A stretch of DNA of 64,000 nt from Sulfurimonas sp. UBA2011 (GTDB lineage Bacteria > Campylobacterota > Campylobacteria > Campylobacterales > Sulfurimonadaceae). This document shows, in pieces, positions 8,411 to 16,537 of the stretch. How positions within the stretch are numbered: position 1 is the first letter of the stretch; each line of letters opens with the position of its first letter. Under the pieces are notes generated by a model that saw only the letters and a list, made by a program, of their open reading frames with translations, did not search any database and was not told where the DNA came from. Both the position numbers and the translations under genes were made by a program. The stretch spans positions 19,855 to 83,854 of the forward strand of contig DDCH01000008.1 in assembly GCA_002335055.1 (NCBI GenBank), in the 5' to 3' direction.

Positions 8411-10078
8411 CTAACTATTAAATGCTACAAGTACGCCCTGTTTAAGTTGTGCGATTTTTCCACGAAACTTTCTTATATAAAAGGCTTTTTCTTCAAAAGA
8501 GATATTTTGGGCAAGGTTTACTTTTCTAAGTTCTCTTTCATAATACCGTGAAAGAAAAGTAATAAGCTCTGCATTTAAGGCTTCCTCATCTTGAAGCACA
8601 ACTATACTCTCATCAACTATAATAGACATAAGTTCAGGTGCATCAGTTTTTCCCGCTAACGCCAAAGAGAACTCTCGTGAGTGAAACTGAAGTAAAGAGG
8701 GATCTAGCACATCAAGTATCTGATTTATTAACTCTGGTTTTTCTATAACAGTTTTTATAAGTGCTAGTTCCCAAAAATCTTTATGTGAGTTCTTTTGTAT
8801 AAGTGGGGCATTAGTATTTTGTTGCATACCTGTGTTTAGTTTTACTAATGATGGAGAGATTCCCATTCCACCTAAATGCGAGGCTAGATATGTTTTGTAC
8901 TCTTCTTGGAGTAGAGGAGAGAGTGTTTTTAAGTAACTTACTCCCTCTCCCATACAGGACTCTTTTTCCTTAGGGTTTTTTAAGTCGTAAAGAGAAAGTA
9001 TTCCATCTAAAACAAACTCTATAAAAGGTTTAGGATCTCTAAACATATTTGCCAACTCTTCAACTCTTCCATCTTTTACCATATCAGCAGGATCAAGTCC
9101 TCCCTCAAAAACTACAACTCCTCCGTTAAAACCACTCGCACTTAAAAGCTTAGAAGCTTTAAGAGCAGCTGCTCTACCTGCCTTATCTCCATCATAAGCC
9201 ATCACAACTCGTGGAGTCCCTTTTCTTAAAAGTGGAAGGTGTTCAACGGTAAGTGCTGTTCCTAAAGTTGCTACTGCGTTATCAAATCCTGCTTGATGAA
9301 GCATAATAACATCTAAATAACCCTCTGTTATAATAATCTCTTGCTTTTTGTAAAGTGCTTGTTTTGCTAAATGATATGCATATAAAAGACGTGACTTGTT
9401 AAAGTAGGGGGTCTCTGGGGAGTTTACATACTTAGCTTGATGCCCAGTGATAGTACGACCACCAAAACCAACTATAGAACCATTTGCAGAGTGAATGGGA
9501 AAAGTAACACGTTCAATAAAACGAGCATATGTTTGGTTCCGAGATGGTTCATATCCAACCACACCCATATCTATAGCCTCTTTTATAGCAAACTGTTGTG
9601 CACGAATATAATTAAGTGTGCCGTTTGAATCAGGTGCATAACCAATACCAAACTTCTCAACACTACTCTCATAAATACCACGTTCTTGCACATAAGCATT
9701 CGCAGTTTTGTGGGTAGTAAGTAGTGTCTGGTACCATTCATTGAGTCTGTCCATAACTTGTGAGCGGGGTTTGTTATGTTTGTTATCTGTGTGTGTGAGT
9801 GTAAAATTATAGTTTTCCGCAAGTTTTTCTAAAGCTTCAGGGTAGTTAAGTTTTTCATATTCCATAACAAACTTAACACTATCTCCACCCGCTCCACATC
9901 CGAAACAGTGATATATTTGTTTTTGAGGGCTTACTACAAAAGAAGGAGATTTTTCATCATGGAAGGGGCAAGGGGCTTTAAAATTCCCCCCTGCTTTTTT
10001 AAGCTCCACATAGTTCCCAACAACATCAACAATATCAAGTCGAGCTTTAAGGGCTTCTATGGAGTCTTGTGCAATCAT
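8411..10078 (-). CDS. dnaG: DNA primase
   Basis: Complete DnaG (555 residues), the RNA-primer polymerase of the replication fork. The N-terminal CHC2 zinc finger is intact (CPFH at ~37-40, CFGC at ~58-61). The RNA polymerase core follows, with 'ARFIERVTFPIHSANG' and 'VGFGGRTI', then the Toprim domain ('IITEGYLDVIMLHQAGF', 'VVMAYDGDKAGRAAA'). The C-terminal ~140 residues are the divergent helicase-binding domain. The start follows a long gap to the next upstream gene. It lies ~20 kb from dnaA. Nothing is missing; the gene is a normal epsilonproteobacterial primase. Confidence 0.97.
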   Translation of the reverse strand: MIAQDSIEALKARLDIVDVVGNYVELKKAGGNFKAPCPFHDEKSPSFVVSPQKQIYHCFGCGAGGDSVKFVMEYEKLNYPEALEKLAENYNFTLTHTDNKHNKPRSQVMDRLNEWYQTLLTTHKTANAYVQERGIYESSVEKFGIGYAPDSNGTLNYIRAQQFAIKEAIDMGVVGYEPSRNQTYARFIERVTFPIHSANGSIVGFGGRTITGHQAKYVNSPETPYFNKSRLLYAYHLAKQALYKKQEIIITEGYLDVIMLHQAGFDNAVATLGTALTVEHLPLLRKGTPRVVMAYDGDKAGRAAALKASKLLSASGFNGGVVVFEGGLDPADMVKDGRVEELANMFRDPKPFIEFVLDGILSLYDLKNPKEKESCMGEGVSYLKTLSPLLQEEYKTYLASHLGGMGISPSLVKLNTGMQQNTNAPLIQKNSHKDFWELALIKTVIEKPELINQILDVLDPSLLQFHSREFSLALAGKTDAPELMSIIVDESIVVLQDEEALNAELITFLSRYYERELRKVNLAQNISFEEKAFYIRKFRGKIAQLKQGVLVAFNS

Positions 10079-10102
10079 AGATGTATTATATCTATGATTG
10101 GG

Positions 10103-10279
10103 TTAAAACTCTATTGGTAACATCTTTAGTAGGTGTTTGTTTAAGTGCACAGCTTGAGAAAATTCTTCAACATACTCACTTACTTGGCACTTGTGAGTGT
10201 CAAGTATATCTATTGCAAAGGTATGAACTACTGCAAAGCTCATACAAACAATAAAACTAAAGTGAGGATTTTTTTTCAT
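10103..10279 (-). CDS. small secreted/periplasmic protein, 58 residues, unknown function
   Basis: A short ORF starting MKKNPHFSFIVCMSFAV with a likely signal peptide cleaved near 'VVHTFA', leaving a mature peptide of ~38 residues with one Cys ('DTHKCQVSEYVEEFSQAV'). The start codon is only six bases downstream of a consensus -10 box (TATAAT, minus strand, 10286-10291), so the message may be leaderless. No Shine-Dalgarno is visible. It sits between DUF302 and dnaG. Function unknown; it could be chance, but the signal-peptide pattern and promoter argue for a real gene. Confidence 0.5.
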   Translation of the reverse strand: MKKNPHFSFIVCMSFAVVHTFAIDILDTHKCQVSEYVEEFSQAVHLNKHLLKMLPIEF

Positions 10280-10299
10280 AGTTGTATTATACTTTTATC

Positions 10300-10683
10300 T
10301 TAGTTCCAAGACTTCATGATACTTACGAACTTCGTATAAACACTATTCATGTGCTCTTTAAAGTCTTGGCTAGCATCTATTGTAGGCATAACATCATTAA
10401 TATTTACAGTACTTAAAACTGTTTTACCGTTCTCTTCATACACTGAGATTCGACATGGTAAAAAAACTGACATCTCAGGTAGTTCATTCATAACATCTTG
10501 TGCTGCTTTTGGACTACAAAGCTCATACCCTGTAATCTCTTGATTTAAGTCCATTCCTTTACTCTGAAGTATCTTTTGGAACTCATAAGTACCAAGAACT
10601 CCAAATCCAGCCTCTTTTGCATGTGCCATCATCTCGTCTTTTACAGTTTGGATTGGTGTATCTGTTGTAATTTTATATATCAT
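10300..10683 (-). CDS. DUF302 domain protein
   Basis: 127 residues matching DUF302: 'TVKDEMMAHAKEAGFGVLGTYEFQKILQSKG' region, then 'YELCSPKAAQDVMNE' with the family's conserved Cys-Pro-type segment, and 'MSVFLPCRISVYEENGKTVLST' strands. The family folds as a small alpha/beta domain of unknown biochemical role and is common in sulfur-oxidising and anaerobic bacteria. Two cysteines (C-S-P and L-P-C) could be redox-active or bind a ligand; this is inference. There is no signal peptide, so it is cytoplasmic. AAGGAAAT lies just upstream of the ATG. It is divergent from the next gene at 10796. Confidence 0.85.
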   Translation of the reverse strand: MIYKITTDTPIQTVKDEMMAHAKEAGFGVLGTYEFQKILQSKGMDLNQEITGYELCSPKAAQDVMNELPEMSVFLPCRISVYEENGKTVLSTVNINDVMPTIDASQDFKEHMNSVYTKFVSIMKSWN

Positions 10684-10795
10684 TTAATTTCCTTTTTTAT
10701 ATTACAATACTACCATAAGTATAGTTATCTCTACATTTGTAATTAAGTCAAATATAGCTAAAATTACTCCATAGTAATAAGATAAAGGAATCAAT

Positions 10796-11149
10796 ATGTC
10801 ACTTACGAAAGAAGAAATAAACAAAGAGGCGATTAGCACTTTTTTAGCCTGGAATGCCATCACGCCGGAGACAGCAATGGGCTTTCATAAGTTTGAAGTA
10901 GCTTACCATGTCGGGGATGAGAGAATATTTCGTGAAATGACCCCTGTAATTTTTAATATTCATACACCATGTGATATACATGTTGTCTTACCTGAGATAA
11001 ATGACATTGAATTTGAAACACAATTAAAAATGACAGAGCAGAATTTTCACTTTGATGATGACAATGAAACACTCGTAATTACAGGCGATCAATCAACAAA
11101 ACATAATCAAAGTTATAAAATACTAATTCATAGTCTCTATTTAGATTAA
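10796..11149 (+). CDS. conserved-type hypothetical protein, 117 residues
   Basis: Not recognised. The ORF has a good AAAGGAATC ribosome-binding site seven bases before ATG. It is soluble and acidic: an N-terminal helix ('TKEEINKEAISTFLAWNAITPE'-like region), then alternating strands with many D, E and H, including 'FHFDDDNETLVITGD'. No membrane segment, no signal peptide, one cysteine. The predicted beta-rich fold might be a small beta-sandwich. It stands alone between divergent DUF302 and the convergent metal permease. Codon use resembles its neighbours. Confidence 0.7.
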   Translation: MSLTKEEINKEAISTFLAWNAITPETAMGFHKFEVAYHVGDERIFREMTPVIFNIHTPCDIHVVLPEINDIEFETQLKMTEQNFHFDDDNETLVITGDQSTKHNQSYKILIHSLYLD

Positions 11150-11165
11150 AAGGACATTCCGTCCC

Positions 11166-12326
11166 TTAATTCGAGCAACAGCTCCCGCCATTACACACAT
11201 CTTTTTTAGCGAAATAAGGTTTAAGCATATAGTAAAGTACACAAATCCAAAGTACTACACTAGAAACTATCGCTAGGAGTGATGCCTCTTCATGAAGATG
11301 CACTAAGTCTTTGACATCCACACCACTTAAAATATAATCAAGTCCAAATCCAAAAACTACTGAACCAACGATAATAGTTCCAAGGTAAATGTAAAGTGTT
11401 CGTGTACCAAGCATCTTCTTAACTACACCTATAGTTACAGTATTTGTCGCTGGTCCTGCAGAGAGAAACACAAACGCAGCACCTGGAGATACACCCGCAA
11501 GCATAAGTCCTGCAGCTATAGGTAGAGATGCTGTTGCACACACATACATAGGCACTGCGATAGCGATAACTATGAGGTATGAAACCCAAGAGTACTCTAA
11601 AAGTATCGCACTTAAGTTCTCAGGAATAGCTACTGTTATAAGAGCACCTAAAAGCAGTCCTACTAAAAGAGGTGAAGCTATATCACTCAGCAGTGTTCCA
11701 AATGCATAAGAAAATGCATCTTGTATAAGTTTTAAAAAACTCTTTTTCTCCTTACTTACAGAAGAGCAACAGCTTCCACCCTCACAATCTTCGTCTATTT
11801 CTTCTATCTTTGGAGTTGGAACAGCAGAAAAGTTCATAGTAGATTTTTTTGTTTCAGTAGGCTGTGCCATGCTAAATGTAGATTTTACTTCTTGTACTAA
11901 TTCTTCTTCTTTTTCTCCATAAAAGTTCGCTAATATTCCAGCGATTATAGAGATAATCATAGAAGTTATGACACGATAGATAGTAAAAGCCCAACCAAAC
12001 ATACCATATGTAGCAAGGATTGAATCAACTCCTGTAATAGGAGTAGAAATTAAAAAAGAAAGTGTTGAGCCATTACTAGCTCCACTCTTTTTAATGCTAG
12101 TTGCTAAAGGGAGAACTCCACAAGAACATACAGGTAAAGGAATTCCAAATAGTGTCGCTTTTATAACAGACCAAATAGAGTCTTGACCCAAGTGATTTTT
12201 AACAATAGTATCAGGTACTAACTCATGTAAAATTCCAGCGAAAATGAGTCCAAACAAGATGTACAGAGCCATAGCATTACTCAAATAATATAGAGCCTGT
12301 ATAAATTCTAAAAGAAAATCTAACAT
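11166..12326 (-). CDS. SO_0444-type Cu/Zn (heavy-metal) efflux permease
   Basis: 386-residue membrane protein of the ArsP/DUF318 permease superfamily. Two blocks of four to five helices carry the family's repeated motif: 'PLPVCSCGVLPLATSIKKSGAS' and 'STPITGVDSILATYGMFG', then 'PMYVCATASLPIAAGLMLAGVSPGAAFVFLSAGPATN'. Between the blocks is a cytoplasmic loop with 'CEGGSCCSS', and the C-terminus ends 'CNGGSCCSN'; both are probable soft-metal ligands. The small periplasmic gene and a divergent ArsR regulator with an operator complete a metal-inducible unit. Export of copper or zinc is known for the SO_0444 group; the metal here is inferred. Confidence 0.87.
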   Translation of the reverse strand: MLDFLLEFIQALYYLSNAMALYILFGLIFAGILHELVPDTIVKNHLGQDSIWSVIKATLFGIPLPVCSCGVLPLATSIKKSGASNGSTLSFLISTPITGVDSILATYGMFGWAFTIYRVITSMIISIIAGILANFYGEKEEELVQEVKSTFSMAQPTETKKSTMNFSAVPTPKIEEIDEDCEGGSCCSSVSKEKKSFLKLIQDAFSYAFGTLLSDIASPLLVGLLLGALITVAIPENLSAILLEYSWVSYLIVIAIAVPMYVCATASLPIAAGLMLAGVSPGAAFVFLSAGPATNTVTIGVVKKMLGTRTLYIYLGTIIVGSVVFGFGLDYILSGVDVKDLVHLHEEASLLAIVSSVVLWICVLYYMLKPYFAKKDVCNGGSCCSN

Positions 12327-12566
12327 CTAGTGTGTCTCTATCTTAACACTGCCACATTTCGCAGGCTCTTGCTTTTTAGCTTTCTTGTTATGCATATCTT
12401 TAGACTTATCAGTATCATACAATAAGGCACTCACACTTCTAGTGTTCTTTTTGTACATATTTTTTTGTCCATCACTCATTTGATATTTAGTTTGATAAGT
12501 GTCTGTTACGCTTGATGCAAAGAGTGAACTCATTGCTAAAACTAGTACTAAAAGTAAGTTTTTCAT
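12327..12566 (-). CDS. small periplasmic protein of the metal-efflux operon
   Basis: The start is set at 12566, not at an in-frame ATG nine codons upstream, because AAAAGGAAAAG sits immediately before it and the protein then begins with a clear signal peptide (MKNLLLVLVLAMSSLFASS). The mature ~60 residues are basic and hydrophilic, with 'KKNTRSVSALLYDTDKSKD' and a C-terminal 'AKCGSVKIETH' that offers Cys and His ligands. The stop touches the permease start (one base apart). It is probably a periplasmic metal-binding accessory; not recognised beyond that. Confidence 0.72.
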   Translation of the reverse strand: MKNLLLVLVLAMSSLFASSVTDTYQTKYQMSDGQKNMYKKNTRSVSALLYDTDKSKDMHNKKAKKQEPAKCGSVKIETH

Positions 12567-12591
12567 TTCTTTTCCTTTTATGCTATAATTC

Positions 12592-12611
12592 ATATAACGA
12601 TATTGTTATAT
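12592..12611. promoter_or_regulatory. ArsR-type operator, perfect inverted repeat between divergent genes
   Basis: ATATAAC-(6)-GTTATAT, a perfect 7-bp inverted repeat, lies between the efflux operon (minus) and the arsR gene (plus). A TATAAT -10 for the minus-strand... or plus-strand reading lies at 12584-12589, directly abutting. The layout is what a self-repressing metal-responsive ArsR/SmtB regulator uses. Confidence 0.7.
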
Positions 12612-12634
12612 ATTTTAACTTTAAAAGAGATTAG

Positions 12635-12934
12635 ATGCAAAAACTAGTTACATTGGCAAAAACTTTAAGTGATATAAATAGAGTCAAGATACTTTCCCTT
12701 CTCAAACGCGAACATGAACTCTGTGTTTGTGAGATATGTGATACTCTGGAGCTATCACAACCTCTAGTATCGAGACACTTAAAACAGATGAGAGAAGCCC
12801 TACTCATTGAGTCAAAAAAAGAGGGAAAGTGGATTATATATAAACTCTCACTTGATGAGAATCTTCATTATTTACTTGATACTATAAAAGGAAATATACA
12901 AATACTCCCAAGACCTATAAAATGCTTAAAATAA
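12635..12934 (+). CDS. ArsR/SmtB family metal-responsive repressor
   Basis: 99-residue winged-helix protein. The metal-binding signature ELCVCEIC (three cysteines) lies at the start of the recognition region, as in ArsR proteins sensing As(III)/Sb(III) or Cd/Pb. The DNA-binding helix is 'LELSQPLVSRHLKQMREALL', followed by the wing 'SKKEGKWIIYKLS'. A C-terminal Cys ('RPIKCLK') may complete a site. It is divergent from the efflux operon across the operator at 12592-12611 and so very probably represses it until metal binds. The ribosome-binding site is AAAAGAG. Confidence 0.92.
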   Translation: MQKLVTLAKTLSDINRVKILSLLKREHELCVCEICDTLELSQPLVSRHLKQMREALLIESKKEGKWIIYKLSLDENLHYLLDTIKGNIQILPRPIKCLK

Positions 12935-13028
12935 ACTAAAATCACTAATTATCTTACATATAAAAGATACTTGGTCATCGTATACTAGTATGAATTTACA
13001 GTAAATACTAGTTGTAATGAAGATTAAT

Positions 13029-13056
13029 TTGAAATCTCTTATTTTTATGCTATAAT
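13029..13056 (+). promoter_or_regulatory. sigma-70 promoter of rpsU
   Basis: TTGAAA (13029-13034), 16-bp spacer, TATAAT (13051-13056): near-consensus -35 and -10, 38 bases before the rpsU start. The spacer end TATGC gives an extended -10 flavour. Upstream (12980-13015) is a pair of ACTAGT-containing repeats of unknown meaning. Confidence 0.8.
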
Positions 13057-13093
13057 GTCAATCAAATTTAAAAAAGAAAGTAGGTGATGTGAT

Positions 13094-13306
13094 ATGCCAG
13101 GTATAGTACTACGCCATGATGATAACTTTGATGCATCTTACCGTCGTTTCAAAAAGCAGACTGACCGTAACTTAATCGTTACTGAAGCTCGTGCTCGCCG
13201 TTTCCACGAAACGGAAACTGAAAAACGTAAGAAATTCAAAATAGCTTCTCGTAAGAAAATGCTTAAGCGTCTTTATATGATGAGACGTTACGAATCACGT
13301 CTGTAA
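13094..13306 (+). CDS. rpsU: 30S ribosomal protein S21
   Basis: 70-residue, strongly basic protein with the S21 pattern 'PGIVLRHDDNFDASYRRFKKQ' and the R/K-rich C-terminus 'RKKMLKRLYMMRRYESR'. S21 binds near the 3' end of 16S rRNA on the platform and helps base-pairing of the Shine-Dalgarno with mRNA during initiation. AAAGAAAGTAGGTGATG precedes the start. It is a single-gene unit with its own strong promoter and a following hairpin, rather than part of the rpsU-dnaG-rpoD operon seen in gamma-proteobacteria, though dnaG is only 3 kb away. Confidence 0.97.
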   Translation: MPGIVLRHDDNFDASYRRFKKQTDRNLIVTEARARRFHETETEKRKKFKIASRKKMLKRLYMMRRYESRL

Positions 13307-13311
13307 TCGTT

Positions 13312-13327
13312 TAGTCCCTCGGGACTA
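13312..13327 (+). terminator. hairpin after rpsU
   Basis: TAGTCCC-tc-GGGACTA, a perfect 7-bp inverted repeat six bases after the rpsU stop. The U-tract is poor (AGCGTTTATG), so it may act as an mRNA 3'-end stabiliser or a weak terminator. Confidence 0.5.
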
Positions 13328-13397
13328 GCGTTTATGCACAAAAACTTCTAAAATTTAAATCTTCCAAACAACTCAATAAAACAAAAACTCTATAAAT

Positions 13398-14660
13398 CTA
13401 AAACTCCATTCCAATACCTACTAATAGTTGAAAATCATTTGGATTTGCTATAATCTTATCAGATGTTTCTTTAGGATCTAAAATATAATCCCAAATACCT
13501 GTGATATCCAAGTCTAAACGTGAAGTCAGTTCATTTTCAAAAGTTATTAGCATATGATGTTTGTAAGTACCTGCTGCCTCATTTGTGTATGTAAGTTTAT
13601 AAGTAGCTGTAAAGTCTGTGATTTTACTCAGTTCGTTTTTATATCTAGTACTTAACTCTAGTGCTGGCGAAAAATCATCTATATCACTTCCCTCTGAAAT
13701 CGTGTTATACTTTGTGTACACAAAGGCAGGACCACCCGAAAAACTCCATCTGACTTTTTTTGTATCCACCAAGGTATAACCAAGACCAAAACCTAAAGTG
13801 ACTTGTTCTTTGATATTTTTAAAAATATCAGAATATATTTCGCTAAAGACTGGTGTCCAGAAAAAATGTCTTGTGAGATACCTATCATATTTTTGATTTA
13901 ATCGATGGTCATTTGCGGTCTCTTGATTATTTTTAGTTGTAATACGTCCAAGGTAATCCAATATAAGTCTAGACTCAGATGTACGTCTTTGTACATTTAC
14001 TTTAGCACTATAATCATATTGATTAGTATTACCACTTCGTATATCTATACTTATAGTCGCTTTTCCTGACCAGAAATTACGCTCATATTCTCCATCAGGA
14101 GCAAATGAAACTATATCTTTTCGTTTAAAATCATATGTATTCTCACCTTGAATGACTTTTACTTCATCACCTTTTATACGTAAGATTCCAGGGAATGAGG
14201 CAAGGTTTTCTATGTTTACACTGATGATATGATAACTTTTTATCCAAACCACATCATCAAAATCAAAGGTATATAGTCCTACCTCGTCACTATCAAACTC
14301 TAGCTTATTATCGTATAGTGCTTTTATCTCTCCCTTAAACCACTCTCCTGATTTTGTTTTTACCCAGTCATATTTAAGAGGATTTGGAGATACTTCTGAA
14401 AAATCTAATTGAATTTTTGATACTTTTGAGACATCAGAATCTTTCGCTTTTTCGCGAACTTCATCATCACTTAAACCAGATTCATCATGCACAACTATAA
14501 CTTCCCCAGTAGGTAATTTCTTATCATTTTTTGTAAGATTCTCATCTTCTTGAACTACAGTTTCTTCACTTGAAATATTATCAACAAGAGTAGTATTTGA
14601 GTCTAAATGAGATGCATTTAGGGAGAGTAAAAAAAAAGTTATAAAAAGAAAAACTTTCAT
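13398..14660 (-). CDS. DUF481 outer-membrane beta-barrel protein
   Basis: 420 residues with a signal peptide (MKVFLFITFFLLSLNAS). After a charged linker come short strands around 'DWVKTKSGEWFKGEIKALYDNKLEFDSDEV'-type repeats (an SH3-like/LSM-like pair), then a C-terminal barrel of alternating polar/hydrophobic strands ('VNVQRRTSESRLILDYLGR', 'VTLGFGLGYTL', 'LTYTNEAAGTYKHHMLITF'), ending in Phe as outer-membrane proteins do ('LLVGIGMEF'). Matches DUF481 (YdiY-like). It is three bases from dgt and probably cotranscribed. Function unknown. Confidence 0.85.
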   Translation of the reverse strand: MKVFLFITFFLLSLNASHLDSNTTLVDNISSEETVVQEDENLTKNDKKLPTGEVIVVHDESGLSDDEVREKAKDSDVSKVSKIQLDFSEVSPNPLKYDWVKTKSGEWFKGEIKALYDNKLEFDSDEVGLYTFDFDDVVWIKSYHIISVNIENLASFPGILRIKGDEVKVIQGENTYDFKRKDIVSFAPDGEYERNFWSGKATISIDIRSGNTNQYDYSAKVNVQRRTSESRLILDYLGRITTKNNQETANDHRLNQKYDRYLTRHFFWTPVFSEIYSDIFKNIKEQVTLGFGLGYTLVDTKKVRWSFSGGPAFVYTKYNTISEGSDIDDFSPALELSTRYKNELSKITDFTATYKLTYTNEAAGTYKHHMLITFENELTSRLDLDITGIWDYILDPKETSDKIIANPNDFQLLVGIGMEF

Positions 14661-14663
14661 TTA

Positions 14664-15734
14664 TCAAAGTTTTCCGTACATTTCATTGTAAAAATTAAGT
14701 GCATATCTATCACTCATACTTGCTATATAATCAGCAATCACCCTATGCTTTTTTCGTGTTTGTAACTGTTTATAGTAAAATTCTGGAAGCATTTTATCAT
14801 CTTCCATAAGTCCATTGTAGAGACCTTTTATAGCCTGTTTGCCTGCATACATTTTACGTACTATATTTTTATGTTGGTACATTTTTGTAAACATAAGTTT
14901 TTTGAGTTTTTTGAGTTTTGTCTCTAGGTCTTTTTCCATACCAATAGGAGTAAGATTTGTTTCATCTTTTAAACGTGGCTCAGAGTACTCTAAAAGTGAA
15001 TATACAAGATGATTTATAAGGTGTGAGCTAAATCTATAACGAAACATCTCTTCGTCCTCATCTGTCACACCTTCGTGCTCAACCTTTTTAAGAATCTCTC
15101 GTACCAATTCACTTTCTTTTAAGTCCTCAAAACTAATGAGTCCAGAGTTTACACCATCATCTATATCATGACTAGTATATGCTATCTCATCAGCTCTATC
15201 TACTATCATCGCCTCAAAAGAAGGGTGTTTATCAAGATTAAACTGCTCATGAATTGAAGCTGGTAAAAAAGACTTATGATAAGGAAATGAGTGTTTAAGT
15301 ATACCTTCTAAAGTAGCGAAAGTAAGGTTAAGTCCATCAAAATCTTTATAGCGTTTTTCTAAACGCGAAACTACACGAAAACTCTGGAAGTTGTGCTCAA
15401 AACCATTAAAAAAACCATCTGCTTTTAAACATTCATCTAAGGTGTCACCGCCAACATGCCCAAAAGGAGTATGTCCTAAGTCGTGGGCAAGTGCTATAGC
15501 CTCTGCCAAAGACTCATTTAGCCCTAAAGTGGAAGTAATAGAACGAGCAATTTGTGAGACTTCTATAGAGTGTGTAAGACGAGTGCGAAAGAAATCACCC
15601 TCATGGTTTAAAAACACCTGTGTCTTATACTCGAGTTTACGAAATGAAGCAGAGTGAATTATACGGTCCCTATCTCTCGCAAAAGGATTACGAAAATCTT
15701 TGTCTATCTTATGAAATCTGTCATCTCTTTTCAT
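14664..15734 (-). CDS. dgt: deoxyguanosinetriphosphate triphosphohydrolase-like HD protein
   Basis: 356-residue HD-domain dNTPase. Motifs: 'RDRDRIIHSASFRKLEYKTQVF', metal His in 'RLTHSIEVSQIA', the HD pair in 'AIALAHDLGHTPFGHVGG', and Asp in 'DRADEIAYTSHDIDDG'. It hydrolyses dNTPs to nucleoside and triphosphate, helping to balance pools. The start ATG overlaps the phnA stop (TAATG), so translation is coupled. Nucleotide-pool genes thyX and nrdB lie within 5 kb on the same strand. Confidence 0.93.
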   Translation of the reverse strand: MKRDDRFHKIDKDFRNPFARDRDRIIHSASFRKLEYKTQVFLNHEGDFFRTRLTHSIEVSQIARSITSTLGLNESLAEAIALAHDLGHTPFGHVGGDTLDECLKADGFFNGFEHNFQSFRVVSRLEKRYKDFDGLNLTFATLEGILKHSFPYHKSFLPASIHEQFNLDKHPSFEAMIVDRADEIAYTSHDIDDGVNSGLISFEDLKESELVREILKKVEHEGVTDEDEEMFRYRFSSHLINHLVYSLLEYSEPRLKDETNLTPIGMEKDLETKLKKLKKLMFTKMYQHKNIVRKMYAGKQAIKGLYNGLMEDDKMLPEFYYKQLQTRKKHRVIADYIASMSDRYALNFYNEMYGKL

Positions 15735-16267
15735 TAGGCTTTTTTAATAAACTCTGTTTTTATAAAAATCTTTGTGCCATTAACACGACCTTCAACATGA
15801 CCTTCGTCACCTGGAGCTAAGCCTATCCGAGTTACAGTAGTTCCGCGTTTAGCAGTAAATCCAGCACCTTTTACTTCAAGGTCTTTGAGAATTACTATAG
15901 AGTCACCTGTGTGGAGTTCGACACCATTAGCATCTCTGTACACAAGTTTATTAGCCTCTGCACTTACAGCCAACTCAGCTAACTTTAGCTCATCCTCTTC
16001 AAGGTACATCATCTCAATCATATCTTGACGACCTAGTCTACTCCAAAGGATGTATGACATGATTTTAGCAGCTGGAGTCTCTGACCACATAGAGTCATTT
16101 AAACAATTAAAATGAGATTCGTCTAAGTCTCCTGAGTCAATCTGAGTATTACAGTTTGTACAAAGATAAACACTCTGTTCTTCACTTGTATCACTAACAG
16201 GTAGTTCAACTACACTAACACCATCATCACTACCGCACAGTTCACATATACTACTACGACTCGGCAT
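15734..16267 (-). CDS. PhnA-like zinc-ribbon protein
   Basis: 177 residues. N-terminal zinc ribbon (CELCGSDDG ... CTNCNTQID), an all-alpha middle with 'SMWSETPAAKIMSYILWSRL', and a C-terminal SH3-like PhnA domain ('DANGVELHTGDSIVILKDL', 'KRGTTVTRIGLAPGDEGHV'). The family name comes from the E. coli phosphonate locus, but PhnA (YjdM) is not a C-P lyase component and no phosphonate genes are here. The role is unknown. Ribosome-binding site GGGAGA; coupled to dgt. Confidence 0.88.
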   Translation of the reverse strand: MPSRSSICELCGSDDGVSVVELPVSDTSEEQSVYLCTNCNTQIDSGDLDESHFNCLNDSMWSETPAAKIMSYILWSRLGRQDMIEMMYLEEDELKLAELAVSAEANKLVYRDANGVELHTGDSIVILKDLEVKGAGFTAKRGTTVTRIGLAPGDEGHVEGRVNGTKIFIKTEFIKKA

Positions 16268-16312
16268 TTAGTGTCTCCCTGCATTGAACTTTAGTTCTTA
16301 TACGATTTGCCA

Positions 16313-16537
16313 TTATTCATTTTCTTCTTTATCAAATTTTATATCTTTATCGGATACTTTTTTCTCTTGTACTACTTTATGAAAAGCCTTGTCTGCATCT
16401 ATTTCATTATAGTCTATACACTCTTGAGGCATTGTAGTACCTGGCTCACGAGCTACTTGATCACACATAGTGCTATTTATTGTAAAATTTGCACAGCCAC
16501 TCAGGACTAAGGCAATAAATATTACATATTTATACAT
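16313..16537 (-). CDS. small lipoprotein, 74 residues
   Basis: Starts MYKYVIFIALVLSGCANF: a short signal sequence with lipobox L-S-G-C, so the mature protein is a lipid-anchored peptide of ~60 residues. It has one further Cys pair (MCDQV, QECID) that could form a disulfide, and an acidic/lysine-rich tail. The start lies inside the last codons of thyX (8-base overlap), so it is coupled to it. Not recognised. Confidence 0.75.
   Translation of the reverse strand: MYKYVIFIALVLSGCANFTINSTMCDQVAREPGTTMPQECIDYNEIDADKAFHKVVQEKKVSDKDIKFDKEENE

Noticed and set aside
15734..16267. phosphonate utilisation locus
   Set aside because: Only the misnamed PhnA domain is present; no C-P lyase or phosphonate transporter.
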